From Pyrenophora tritici-repentis (Eukaryota; Ascomycota; Dothideomycetes; Pleosporales; Pleosporaceae), in assembly GCF_003171515.1 (NCBI RefSeq), contig NC_089392.1:2480001-2544000 (forward strand): a stretch of DNA of 64,000 nucleotides, written 5' to 3'. A program made the translations under genes and the position numbers. The notes below the pieces were generated by a model. It saw nothing but the letters and a program-made list of their open reading frames with translations, was not told the origin of the DNA and made no database searches. This document shows, piece after piece, positions 51,741 to 62,066 of the stretch (its first letter is position 1; each line of letters starts with the position of its first letter).

Positions 51741-54700
51741 TCAGAACATACCTTCATCAAGATCAGGGTGCCAGGGGTTAAGTCTGATCGGCCTGTTTTG
51801 ATCCTCAGTGTTGTCACGATAGTTTTTACCCCAGACTCCAGACCTCAGCAGTTCCTTGATTATGTCCCATTTTTCCTTGGACATTTCCTCATCAGTAGGC
51901 TTCCTCTGTGTTCCTTCAGAGTCATAATACTTCTTGTATTCAAATACGGGTTGTGCAAACCTATCTTCTGCCCAGAGTCGGATGTAGGATCTTCCGCGTT
52001 CGCACAGCCGATCAGCAATGTACGCAGGTGCTGCATAGGAAACACCGGTGGTGGACCGCCCAAAGGTGTAGCAGAGCATTAGAGTCAGCTTCTGCAGATT
52101 GTTAACGTCGATCTGGGTGTCGTCGTCGAGCACATAGTAATGAGCCGAGCGTGCAGTGCCTTTGATGGCGGCATGTGATTGCAGGAAGAAGTTAATGGGT
52201 TTCGGCGCTGTGACCACGTGATCTACTAAAAGTTCAGGCTTCAGGTTGCCATTGACAAAGTTTCCAGCCTTCGTACTGACAAGGTAAGAGGTTTTATTAT
52301 TCTTGGCGTAGAAACGTGTATGATGACACTTGCCAACAACCAAGAAACAAACACCGAGTTTCTTGTCATCGCCGCCGGCTTCAGCGTATGCTTTCTTGAT
52401 CTGGGGGATTTCCTGTTCAGAAATAGTGACGAACTGGGATTCGGAAACACCATCTCGATAGAAAAAGATTCTCGTGGGTAGTTTCTTGTTATGTCCTTTC
52501 CAAACCTCGAGACGCTCCTTGATCATGCTACGAAAGTTGAAATCTTCGATTTGCTATTGCTGTTAGCTTGAAATAAACCATCGAAGCCACTGGTACGCAC
52601 CTCTTGGCCACCTGCTTGGAGTCTCATTGAGCCACGGTAGCTCATAAAGCGGGAGTCGATCGTACCCACAACGCAGGCAATGCTGGGGGCTCCAATCTTG
52701 GAGCTACTGCCGGGGTGTATCACATCTGCTCCTAGTATCATCGTATTTTGCTTCTTATCCTTCCCACCCAAGACCTTCTCTAATTCATTTTCATCGAGCC
52801 AGTGGTTGTCGCCACCCAACTTCATGTTCATTTTGAGGGCCAAGTTGGAGAAGTGCTGCCAGCGTGGGCCGGACCTTCGATTGTCTTGCTCATTTCGATC
52901 CTTGATCCTTGATGCGACAGCGCATATGGTGTGGTTTCCCGAGAAGTCGCCATCTCGTTTGATCTTGGCGTATATGTCGAAGTCTTTTTCTCGCAGTAGA
53001 AAGAACGTACAGTCCTTCACTTTACACACTGGAAACCATCTTTTGAGCACCTTTTCCACAGTCTCACGCTGGGCTTGCTCGCCGACATATCCAACTTTCA
53101 CATTGATACCATGTGTACCTAATTGCAGTACAAAGTCGTTTAGTATATTCTCCGGTGTCGACTTTTGCAATTTCTGTAGTGAACCTTGTAGCTTGCAGAT
53201 ATGTAAGTCGTTGAATGCCTTTGGATTGGTGAATACGGCTTCTTGTAAATTCCAAGATGCAGTGTACTCGCTAACGTTCTTTGATTTGCTTTGCTTTGCA
53301 TAACGAAGAAGAGGCAGGGATAACTTCTTTGCTGACAAGGAGATTAGCTTGTTGTCGAGTTCTAAACTGAGGTCGTTCTGTATTTCGTCAGTAGAATTAA
53401 CTGAATTGCTAGGTATACTTATAAGGTATTCACTCTTGACTCGGCCGTCTTCTTCTTTGAGTCCTAGTAGACCTAAGCCCTCCTTATCGATCAAAGCCGC
53501 ATTCTCTGCTGGATAATGCAGAGCGTGCATCATCATCGCTGCGGTATGATCTGGACTCATTTGTCCAGTCATCGGCTGGTAAGGGAGTATCTCGAGCAGG
53601 CAAGCGGGAATCCACTGTGCGCCGTCCAAAGTGTGTTGCTGCATATCTTCTAAGTCGATCTTTTCAGGGTTGAATGAGCCAATACGTTTACCAACGTTGA
53701 CGCACAGCAGATCATATCTGTCTTGCCCTTGTTTTGTTGGCCACTCCACTCTCATATCTATATCTAACATCAGTACAATCCAGGCCAACTACACGTATTG
53801 ACATTACCTTCGAAGTACTTCAAAATAGTTGTACCAGTGTCAGCATGATTGACTGTGCGTGCACTGTCTCGATTATCAGGATCGCAGGCTAGGATCGTGA
53901 AAAACTTCTGCTTTCCTGCCTCTAGACCAAATTGTTGGAAAAATTTGGTGCACTGCAGATCACCATTCATGGAAATACCTTCTTCTATGGTCTCTTTGAA
54001 CTCCTGCCTCTGATATGCTAATCTGACACTTGCACCCCTCAGCATTGTCTCGACATACCTTCTTTTGTTTAGGAACATGCGCAGGAATTCAGAAACCAAG
54101 ATTGGTGGTAAAAAGGCCGTTGTCGCCACGTTGACGTTGAGTAAAGGACTCTTGGATCCAGATCTGATTGACATGTAGTATCCACGAACAGCTCTGAGGC
54201 CTAAGCTTTTTCCTTTAGACGTCATCTCATTGAAAGCTCGGTCAATGTAAAATTTGTTTGCGCCAAGTTGAGTGATCGATTTACCGCTCCGATCGTTGTA
54301 TTCGCGGACGCGTTGTGCAACATGAGCATTCAGCGCTCTAATATGGTCGGTACACTCGTTGATGTCTGCTTCACCATGAAAGTTTTCAATATCGTTGAGT
54401 ACGCCACTAGAAGTTACGGTGGCATAAACACCTTGGTGTTCCCGTCCATCTGAGAGCGTGCAGGGGAATTCTGGAGTATCCCATTCTGATTCCTCTTGCT
54501 GCGGTCCTTGAAGGCCGGAGCCGCACCAAATGCTCTTATAGTCAGTCGCCCATGATTTCTTATCGCTTCTTAGCGCCAAAGCGTCAGCTTCCATGAGAGC
54601 ATCGAATACTCAATTGATGTCAACTCATTTGTTAAGCTCTACATGTGCCGAAGGCTTCGAAGGGTCGCGGCTCAGTCTCCAGTACGTCAAAGAGTAGACA

Positions 54701-55323
54701 TACAACTGCGACGGAACTTTGAGTAGTTTGACGTAATTAGCAATAACTTCGATTTCGTCGGATTTGGCTGCTGATCCATAATGTGCACTTGATACGTTTG
54801 CCACACCATTTTTAGGTACGCCTTGCAGTACCTCCTCGGCCTGTGTTCCGTTTTTTGTGTAAATGAATTTGCCGACGTCTCTAGTCTCGACCGGTGTTCT
54901 TTTCTTGACTGGCTTGGGTTGTGGATTATTGGAACTATTATTAACAGGTCCACTTCCTGAGAGGATAGGCAGCGCTTTTGGGAGGAGGGCTTGGGACTTG
55001 TCTTTGATCTTAGGTTGTTTTTCTGGTACGGCTTTCGGGGTAAACCTTCCATCTTTGATAAGGTTTTCGCGTTCTGCTTGAAACCATACCTCAACAGCCT
55101 GCTTGTTGGTGAAATTACTGTCGCCCTTTGACCAGTGACCCTTTTTCGTTTTCTCGTCACAATGAAGCATATGACCATGAGAGAATTCATCGCATCTCGG
55201 ACACCTGTCCCCATCGTAGCCGGCATTCATCCTCTTAAGCAGCTCAGTCTTTGCATCTTCGTCGAAGGGTTTACCAGCGTTACTTGTTGGTTGCTTCAGG
55301 CCGCCTTTTTTCTTGGGTGGCAT
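51741..55323 (-). CDS. Argonaute (QDE-2-like), interrupted by two in-frame TGA codons
   Basis: RNA-silencing effector that binds small RNAs and slices targets. Exons 55323-53808, 53763-52601 and 52553-51741 keep one frame (1164 codons), but codons 233 (54627-54625) and 238 (54612-54610) are TGA. N-terminus: basic, with a Cys/His motif DRCPRCDEFSHGHMLHCDEK. The ArgoN domain (SQLYVYSLTYWRLSRDPS) is cut by the stops. A PAZ-containing region follows (54.5-53.8 kb). MID-PIWI: GADVIHPG (Asp), Glu in AGGQEQIED, FFYRDGVSESQF (Asp) and SAHYYVLDDD (His) give a DEDH-like slicer set. The second and third introns are 45-47 nt with good sites. The later part alone could give 920 residues from ATG 54594. 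Either a pseudogene, a sequence error, or a recoded/reinitiated gene. Confidence 0.85.
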
Positions 55324-56507
55324 CTTGTAGCTTTTTCGTTTGAGCAGACGGCGTAGAAATCAGTGTATCAGGATACTGTCGGTGATTTTCTGTGTTGGAT
55401 GATGGTGTCCTTTTCTGGAAGACGCCCATACCTTTATACATTGACTCTAGATTGCTCCAACCTCTAGGCAATTATGTTATAATCGCACATGACGAAGGGC
55501 TTGTGTCTTTCTCATAAGTGCAAGCCGTATTACACAACGTAAAACTCGAATAATCACACAGCTTGACGATAGCAATCGAGTGATTCGATAAATCGATCGA
55601 GTATACTATTTGCTTCGAATGAGATTCTATGCAGAACAAACTGGTATTAGCAAAATCCCACTGCTTTCATTGCCGGATATTATTGAATGGCTGTACAGTA
55701 CCGATGAATACCATCAGAATGAATGTAACAACCGTGCTTGTCAGAGTTGAGACCTGGGTTGAGACCTGGGAAATATAACGCTAGACATTCTAGGGCGCGG
55801 AGCGGTTTCACTATATCTGGGCATCATGTGCCGCCCCGTGCGTTTATCATACGTAAAGGTAAGGCTACAAGTGTATATGCATGTGTTCCCTGAGAGATAT
55901 TAGGAGCCGTGATCGTTCTCTAGCGTGTTACACATATTAATCATTAACGCAACAGAGGGCAGCATTTATACAAAGTATCAAAAGAAATTCATCGTCAAAA
56001 TAGCCCTAAAAAGCTCACTCGTTATAATAAATAGATTCTGCAAAAGGCAAGTTATGTCGGTCATATTATAAGATGGTTGAAGTGTATAATACGATGGCTT
56101 TTGCAACGACCGGGGTACGGTTGACCCACATGGAAAGAGCAAGCCACCACAGCCACCATTACCGAGCGGTACTAGCTAGTTAGTCGGTAACTACTTTCAC
56201 CTGGGTGACATAAAATACTGGATAGTGTGAGTAAGCACCCAATAGAATGTCTGGCGACTACAGTGGTCTTTTTACACTAGTATGTCCAGTATTTTATGAC
56301 ACCCGGGTGCTTTCGTCCTTTAATTATATAGCATAACATCTCGAAGCAGATATCCTGTCGTCAGCAGGTTGGTGAAATTCCATTTCTATCCAAGCTTGCT
56401 GTACCATCCACAAAATCACAGTCTTCTCCCCCGTAATACTAACAGTGCGTCTATTCCAACCCGAACTGATCTCTAACTGACCCGCCATTCAATTCTTCTA
56501 CTCCATC
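55324..56507. other. Intergenic: Argonaute promoter and DUF1993 3' flank
   Basis: 1.2 kb, AT-rich. Contains the MITE-like element at 56198-56309 and a small tandem duplication of TTGAGACCTGGG at about 55746-55769. No gene seen. Confidence 0.5.
56198..56309. mobile_element. MITE-like element, copy A (112 bp)
   Basis: The terminal inverted repeats are 25 bp with two mismatches: CACCTGGGTGACATAAAATA at the left (56198 on) and the inverse complement of CACCCGGGTGTCATAAAATA at the right (ending 56309). The inner 60 bp has no coding capacity. The reverse complement of the element aligns with the sequence at 4716-4806 over its left end and the core GTAGTCGCCAGA. Non-autonomous DNA-transposon remnant is the best reading. 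Superfamily unknown; no clear target duplication is visible. Confidence 0.7.
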
Positions 56508-57246
56508 TCATCCTTGCGCCAAATCCAAAATCTCAATCTCCCCCGCCCCGTTCAAAAAGTCCAACTTCCCCAAATCCACACCCTTCATCCTCAAAACCGC
56601 ATAAGCAGTCGTAACATGAAACCTATACATCACAGTCAGCATAATTTCCCCCTTCTATACGATCCCACCCCCACATCCACACAAGTACCTACCAAAAATT
56701 CGGATGCGAATACCGTGCCACATGATCCGCCACCCCCATCCTAATCGCCTTCCCCCCGGGAAACTTGATCTCGATAACATCGTCATTGCTCACACCCTCA
56801 AAATCACTCGCCTTGTACTCCTCCAAATGGCGAAGTGTCTTTTGAATCCTCTCTAGCAGCTCCTCGAAGCTCTGCTCTTCGTCGGGGATTTTCAACTCGC
56901 GGTCCGCGAGGGCGGGGTTAAGGCGAATGGGTAGGAATTTTGCGGCGTCAGTGAAGCGGTAGACTTGATAGCGGAGGTCTTTCATGGTGGGGTGCAGAGA
57001 AGCGGTTAGGAAGTCTTCAGGCGGGGTGGAGGTTGTGGTGCAGTGGACAGAAGCTTTTGTGATGAATGCGTGGGCGTTTTTTAGGCCGGAGATGAGGGGG
57101 AGGATGGCGACGGTGTGGAGGGGGGATGGGTGACATTGTTGCTGTTGGGTTGGGTTGAGTGTAGGGAGGATAGGGTTGGAACTTTGTGATGGTTGTTTTG
57201 GTTGATAGTCAAGTAGATGGATACTGTCTTTCGTACTTGACAACAA
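56508..57246 (-). CDS. DUF1993 family protein
   Basis: Small helical protein of unknown function, related in fold to DinB-type four-helix bundles. Two exons, 57246-56693 and 56622-56508 (70-nt intron), give 222 residues. Family hallmarks: LHTVAILPLISGLKNAHAFI near the N-terminus, LTASLHPTMKDLRYQVYRFT, DAAKFLPIRL, SFEELLERIQKTLRHLEEY, and after the intron FHVTTAYAVLRMKGVDLGKL, ending at DFLNGAGEIEILDLAQG. The domain normally begins within a few residues of the start, so the first ~40 residues (Gln/Ser/Pro-rich, MLSSTKDSIHLLDYQ...) may be leader sequence, with the true start unclear. Confidence 0.8.
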
Positions 57247-57977
57247 ATGTCTGGGCGAGAAGCCGAGTATTTATCTATCTCCACACTGTCTGGCTCCACT
57301 TACTCCCGCTTCTTTCAGCGGACAGTTGCATACAGCCTTACCCACTATACCCACCCATCGTACCACCTTGCTTTGAAATTCCCTTCCCCATCACCAGATC
57401 TCACCACGTAAAGCCACGTGGACTTCCGTCCGGTGGTGACACGATAGGGATTTGGCTTACAAAGATGGTGGAGATAGATAACCGGTGTCCTGCATCGCAC
57501 AGCCAATCACAGCAGAGCGCGACGGACCGATTAGGGTTTTGCGGAAGTCCGCTGCTCGCGCGCGAGATGCCGGCGTTAAAGGCCGCAAGGCCTCCAGTGT
57601 GCTGTATAAGCGGCTGAGTTCAGGGCTGTTAGGAAAGGGCTGAGGTGCGCATAGAGTGAGTTATTTTTGCTTGCAGTAAGTTTAAGTGGTTACTTTGGAA
57701 CTGCCGTCGAAACTGGCGTAAGCTGTTGCCTTGTGGTATGCAGGGCGAATACTGGGCATCAACAAGACATACTCAAACACGTTGCATATCAACATCTTGT
57801 GTTCGCAGCCTTCTCATCTTCTAGAATGAGCGTCGGCTAGATTTTAAGGAGCAAGCCTCCAACATCACCTCCCACCGATCAGGTCCATGATTTCAAAAAA
57901 CCGACCTCGCATTCACAAATTGTTGTTAATCTACCAACCCCCCCCCAAACATATTATTACGCATTAACAATCCATCT
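57247..57977. other. Intergenic: DUF1993 promoter and GH76 3' flank
   Basis: 731 bp. A run of eight or more C near 57943 is the only notable low-complexity site. No gene seen. Confidence 0.5.
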
Positions 57978-59342
57978 TCAGACTGTGGAACAGTTACGAC
58001 ACGGAACAAGCACAGCACCGATCAGTGCCTCCATAGCCGAACTCTGGGTACTCGCATTTGCAGGCTGGACAAAAGGTCCCGCCCAATCCACGCTAAACAC
58101 ATTCAATCCATTAACCAACACACCTCTGTCGTTTTTCCAGATGGAATCCGCGTTTGCATTGATCGCTTTCCTAAAGTCGTCCTTGCCTGCTCCCTGCAAC
58201 TCGACGAGGTTGCGCATGAAAATGCCTTTGAACTGTGTACCGTCGGCACCACAGTTCGGTTCGCACTCATCGTGAATGACACCCTGTTGATCTGAGAGCT
58301 CGATGAGAGCGGCATTCGCAATGTGGGATGCGAGAGCAATGTACTGATTCTTTGGGTCTGGTGATGCCTTTTGAAGTTCCAACAGACCACCCAGGATGAC
58401 GCCTTGGTTGTACGACCATGTTGTCTGTCCGTTGTTCTTGCAGTCTTTCGTCAGACCATCGTTGATGGTACCCTTCTGGTTGAGCATTCCAGTCTGCAAG
58501 AACCACTCCAGACTCTTTTCCGCCCATTCTCGGTAGACTGCTTGCTTTTGGAACTCGACACGAGTAGCCAGATGTGCGGCGGTGCTGAAGAACAGCTCAT
58601 TCGCAATGGCGTTGACGTAGTTCTTCTCGTGGCTCCAGTATATACCGCCCTCGAAACAGTATGTTCCCCATGTACGCGCAACGGCGAGGAAGATGTCTTC
58701 GGCGAGTTTGAGATAGGGAGTGTTAAAGGTGACATCATAGGCGTTGATCCAGGCGAGTGCCCACCAAAGGTCGTCGTCGTAGTAGCCATCCAGCCAATCG
58801 CTTGCGTTAGGGGCAGAACTATTGACAACTGCCGCAGGAGCAATCGATACAGTATACCAGTTTGTCGGATACGAAGTGTGCGGCTCACCGGTGTTAGGAT
58901 CCTTGTATTTCTTGTATTCACCTCCCCACGCTCCCCAGCGTCCTTGTCCCCAGTTGCCCTTTCCCCAGCGTCCCTGTCCCCAATGTCCCCAGCCCGTACT
59001 GCTAGGTTTTTCCTCTGCACCTCGATCTTCAATTCCTGGATTCGGGTTCTTCCCTGGCGCCTTTACCAACGTGGTTGCAAACACATTGCGAGCCAAAGTT
59101 TGAAGTGTATTGTTCTCAGGGTCCGCGTTCGCAAAGTTGCCAATGACAGTCATGACATTTGCACCATTCCACCACCCAGTAGTCTCCCAGAGACCGGTGT
59201 TAGGATTGTACCATGACTGTAAAGCATCGAGTGCAAGCGTCACACGTTGCGTTGGATTGGTAACGTTCGAGTCGCTTTGCGCAAAAGTGTTAGGGATCAG
59301 CGCTAATAAGAAAGACGACCATAACAATGACTTAGACAACAT
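57978..59342 (-). CDS. Secreted GH76 alpha-1,6-mannanase-like protein
   Basis: Intronless, 454 residues. Endo-alpha-1,6-mannanase/transglycosylase family (Dfg5/Dcw1-like and secreted relatives) acting on cell-wall mannan. Signal peptide MLSKSLLWSSFLLALIPNTFA. Conserved features: LDALQSWYNPNTGLWETTGW near the start, catalytic Asp pair in GYYDDDLWWALAWINAYD (about 187-203), FEGGIYWSHEKNYVNAIANE, TTWSYNQGVILGGLLEL, and a Cys-containing C-terminal part (CEPNCGADGTQFKGIFMRN). There is no C-terminal hydrophobic segment, so it is probably soluble rather than GPI-anchored. Between residues 95 and 165 sits a family-atypical insertion with Trp/Gly repeats (WGHWGQGRWGKGNWGQGRWG). Several N-glycosylation sequons. 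Confidence 0.9.
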   Translation of the reverse strand: MLSKSLLWSSFLLALIPNTFAQSDSNVTNPTQRVTLALDALQSWYNPNTGLWETTGWWNGANVMTVIGNFANADPENNTLQTLARNVFATTLVKAPGKNPNPGIEDRGAEEKPSSTGWGHWGQGRWGKGNWGQGRWGAWGGEYKKYKDPNTGEPHTSYPTNWYTVSIAPAAVVNSSAPNASDWLDGYYDDDLWWALAWINAYDVTFNTPYLKLAEDIFLAVARTWGTYCFEGGIYWSHEKNYVNAIANELFFSTAAHLATRVEFQKQAVYREWAEKSLEWFLQTGMLNQKGTINDGLTKDCKNNGQTTWSYNQGVILGGLLELQKASPDPKNQYIALASHIANAALIELSDQQGVIHDECEPNCGADGTQFKGIFMRNLVELQGAGKDDFRKAINANADSIWKNDRGVLVNGLNVFSVDWAGPFVQPANASTQSSAMEALIGAVLVPCRNCSTV

Positions 59343-60368
59343 GGCTGAATGAATATGGAAATAAGATGGGTGTCGGCGGATTGGTATTGGTAGAAGCAGG
59401 TAGGCCTAATGTGCGCTACCTTGATGAGATACATATGGTGGCCATTCTTAGAACAAAAGGAATTAGGTGCGACCCGTACACGTCTTTTTGCGCATGTGCG
59501 ACAGCTGCGCCGTGACGGAATAAAGAGTCGTACTTGCCACGACCCGTGCATCGTACGATAATCGTCGATGCAGCGTGAAGTCACGGATACAGACGATAAT
59601 AGAAGGCGCCAAGGAAACACTGGTAGGTCTCACCTAGGACGAGCTTGTAGAGGTAGTTGGCCGTTAGCGTATTGATACCCGACTTTTTTTGGCTTCCCTT
59701 CCAACGGTATCAGAGGCTGATAGGGAGGAAGCAAACGAATTTGCTGTTCCGGAGGATGCGCAAATGTATTGAGTGCCACCAGGGCAATCGCGAAAAGCCA
59801 TGTGCACATCGCTGTTGTATTTCCAATATGTCGGACAAAAGTGTCAAGCAAGCGCCTCAACGATCCATACTTATTGTGATTCGCACGTGCACATGAGGTC
59901 GAAGTAGGTGTTCGTCTGGCACCCTCGCAGATCTTGGGAGGTTGCACTGAGCCACACGCCCCAATCGCGTGCTGTACTCCGTGGGTCCGTGACGACCTGT
60001 TCGCCATGTTTCATTACCGGCTTAGTGGTAAACTTCGGCACCATTCACTAGCCAGGCATGAGCTTAATCCTTGGCAATCCACTATTCGCAGTGTTTGAGA
60101 TGGCTATATTACTTCGATGAAAGTGATGAGCGTGACTCGTGCAGTATTATCAGGATATACCGATAGTTCAAAGATATGTTGAATGCGGGGATTGTGGCAA
60201 CCGGGCGTTCCGTGCCACCTCGTGTATTTCCGTCTTGTGGCACGACATGCTTCCATGAGAACAACGCACGAAAAGCATCATTACCCAAAGCGAAACGTCA
60301 ACTACCACGCGCTGTTGTCTTGGAGTTGTTTTTCTGTCGGGGCTTTTGTGTCGGAGCTTTTGTGCCGA
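59343..60368. other. Intergenic with a candidate secreted-peptide frame
   Basis: GH76 promoter on the left, 3' flank of the Zn2Cys6 gene on the right. Minus-strand frame 59630-60007 is listed separately. Confidence 0.4.
59630..59809 (-). CDS. Candidate small secreted peptide
   Basis: From the internal ATG at 59809 the frame encodes 59 residues: a good signal peptide (MCTWLFAIALVALNTFAHP), then a Pro/Leu/Lys-rich 40-residue peptide (PEQQIRLLPPYQPLIPLEGK). The same frame is open to an ATG at 60007, but the extra N-terminal part looks non-coding. No family recognised; chance is quite possible. Confidence 0.22.
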   Translation of the reverse strand: MCTWLFAIALVALNTFAHPPEQQIRLLPPYQPLIPLEGKPKKVGYQYANGQLPLQARPR

Positions 60369-62066
60369 TCAAGCAATTAGAATCTCGTTCCCAAAGTCTT
60401 TGACCTCTTCGACCCAACAGTTAGGTGCGCCAACCCCAGCCTCGTCTTTGAGTCTCCATATTTCTTCCAGTACGCGCTTAGATGTATGCAGGTAGCCCCA
60501 GAACATCTGTCCATAGAGTTCGCCAAGCGTGTTCATGATCCATTCGCGCTGGTGAGGATCCTCAGACTCGGCGCCAGCAAGGAACAGCGGCCAGCAGATT
60601 GATTTGAAGAGAGCATCGCCAGGCTTGAGGTACGATATATGTTCAACAACGTCATTTGCTAAACCGGTGAGGCTGACTAGTGCACTACCGCTTGCTGGAT
60701 CGAGAAGAGGGTTTGTCGAGGGTAGTACGCGTGCGAGATAGATGCAAACTGCCGAACGGTGTGCAGAGGCTATGCGGAAGCGTTGGTCAATGTTATCGAA
60801 CGGTGCTGCGCGTTGAAATTCGCGAGACCAGTGCTCGGGTTGAAAGTCCAGCGCCCGTTGGAGCAGCACAGCCACTTGCTCGTCGATATTGATAGGCGCG
60901 GACGACGGCGATCCCTGTGTATCGGGTAATGCAAAAGATTCGAGCATGATACGTAGTAGTGGTCCAGGACACGAGAGGTAGTTGTTTGTCTCCGCATAAC
61001 GAAGTATGGGTTCCAGTTCGATAGTGTCAGGGATCAACGCAGGTAGTGTGGTGAAGCTGAATGTCGAGCCGAGAATGTAGAATACTAAAAGGTCAGAAAG
61101 TATCGTCTGGCGAAGCCTGCTCATAGGCTGTTGCAAATACGGCGGGTCACCCAACAGCTTGATGAGATTCACCGCACCATCCATGTGAACCTTCCACTTA
61201 TCTCGTCCGGATTCTACCAGAGCATAGTTGACAAACAGCAAGATTGTCATGAGTATCAAGTCAATGTTTGAAGTATTCACAGATGCCACGCTCTTTGCAA
61301 GGAGCGAAAGAGCTTGCTGCTTTGCCACGAGTGCATCTCTATAGCACGTAGCCGGCGGCCCCCCGAAACGACTGACAGCTTGGTGATATGCTGTCACACT
61401 TGGACTCTGTTCTCCCTGGTAGGGTGAGTGACCCATTGGATTGCGGGTAATGTTGAAAACGTGAAACGCGGAGTTTGCCACAATGATCTGCAATAGCAGC
61501 GGATACGTGGATGTTGCCGGTATAAGCTCCCGAATGGGGTTTTGTCCAGGCACATCATACACGACCATGACTTCGCACAGCTGGGTGGCAAAGTGATACA
61601 GATAGTAGCGTGAGTTGTGATCGAGGTCATTCACCAGTGGATCCGTCAACGGCCGTTGCACACCAGAAGTCATGGTCGTGTTGTGATGCTGACCTTGCAC
61701 GGGCATTCGTGCAATGGCCGACGCAAAGTCCGCGTCTAGAACCTCAAAGTCGACATCTCGTTGATGTCGCGACGGTCCGTCGTTCTCCCATACCAAGGCC
61801 GGCACACGATGCGTCTTGGCCTCACGGTCCGAGGGTCCTACACCGCCGTCCCGACCCTGCTCCATCTTTTCCTCATACCCCTTCCCCATCATCTTTCCCC
61901 GGCTAGCCACCCCGCGGTTCCACACAAACAGTTTCCCGTAGCCGAGACATTCGGATCCGGCGGACAAACATTTCTGACAGCTTGGCAGCGACCGGTCGCA
62001 TCTCCAGCGTCGCTTCCGACAGTTGTGGCAGGCTTTGGTGGGCAGATTGAAGGGCGTTGCGCTCAT
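60369..62066 (-). CDS. Zn(II)2Cys6 transcription factor
   Basis: Intronless 565-residue fungal regulator. The DNA-binding binuclear cluster is at the N-terminus (about 13-41): CHNCRKRRWRCDRSLPSC, then QKCLSAGSEC, the standard six Cys. A basic linker follows. The rest is the helical fungal regulatory domain of the second type (Fungal_trans_2-like), with ILMTILLFVNYALVESGRDK, WKVHMDGAVNLIKLLG and HISYLKPGDALFKSICWPLF, LAGAESEDPHQREWI. The last four are common in regulators of this group. Nuclear. It is divergently transcribed from an MFS transporter gene across a 661-bp promoter and may control it, a frequent fungal arrangement (inference). Confidence 0.9.
   Translation of the reverse strand: MSATPFNLPTKACHNCRKRRWRCDRSLPSCQKCLSAGSECLGYGKLFVWNRGVASRGKMMGKGYEEKMEQGRDGGVGPSDREAKTHRVPALVWENDGPSRHQRDVDFEVLDADFASAIARMPVQGQHHNTTMTSGVQRPLTDPLVNDLDHNSRYYLYHFATQLCEVMVVYDVPGQNPIRELIPATSTYPLLLQIIVANSAFHVFNITRNPMGHSPYQGEQSPSVTAYHQAVSRFGGPPATCYRDALVAKQQALSLLAKSVASVNTSNIDLILMTILLFVNYALVESGRDKWKVHMDGAVNLIKLLGDPPYLQQPMSRLRQTILSDLLVFYILGSTFSFTTLPALIPDTIELEPILRYAETNNYLSCPGPLLRIMLESFALPDTQGSPSSAPINIDEQVAVLLQRALDFQPEHWSREFQRAAPFDNIDQRFRIASAHRSAVCIYLARVLPSTNPLLDPASGSALVSLTGLANDVVEHISYLKPGDALFKSICWPLFLAGAESEDPHQREWIMNTLGELYGQMFWGYLHTSKRVLEEIWRLKDEAGVGAPNCWVEEVKDFGNEILIA

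Noticed and set aside
54560..54720. A hidden intron that would remove the two Argonaute TGA codons
   Set aside because: The only in-phase combination (good donor GTATGT near 54706, acceptor near 54570) would delete the conserved ArgoN strand YSLTYWRLSRDP; other donors/acceptors are out of phase or give introns under 35 nt.
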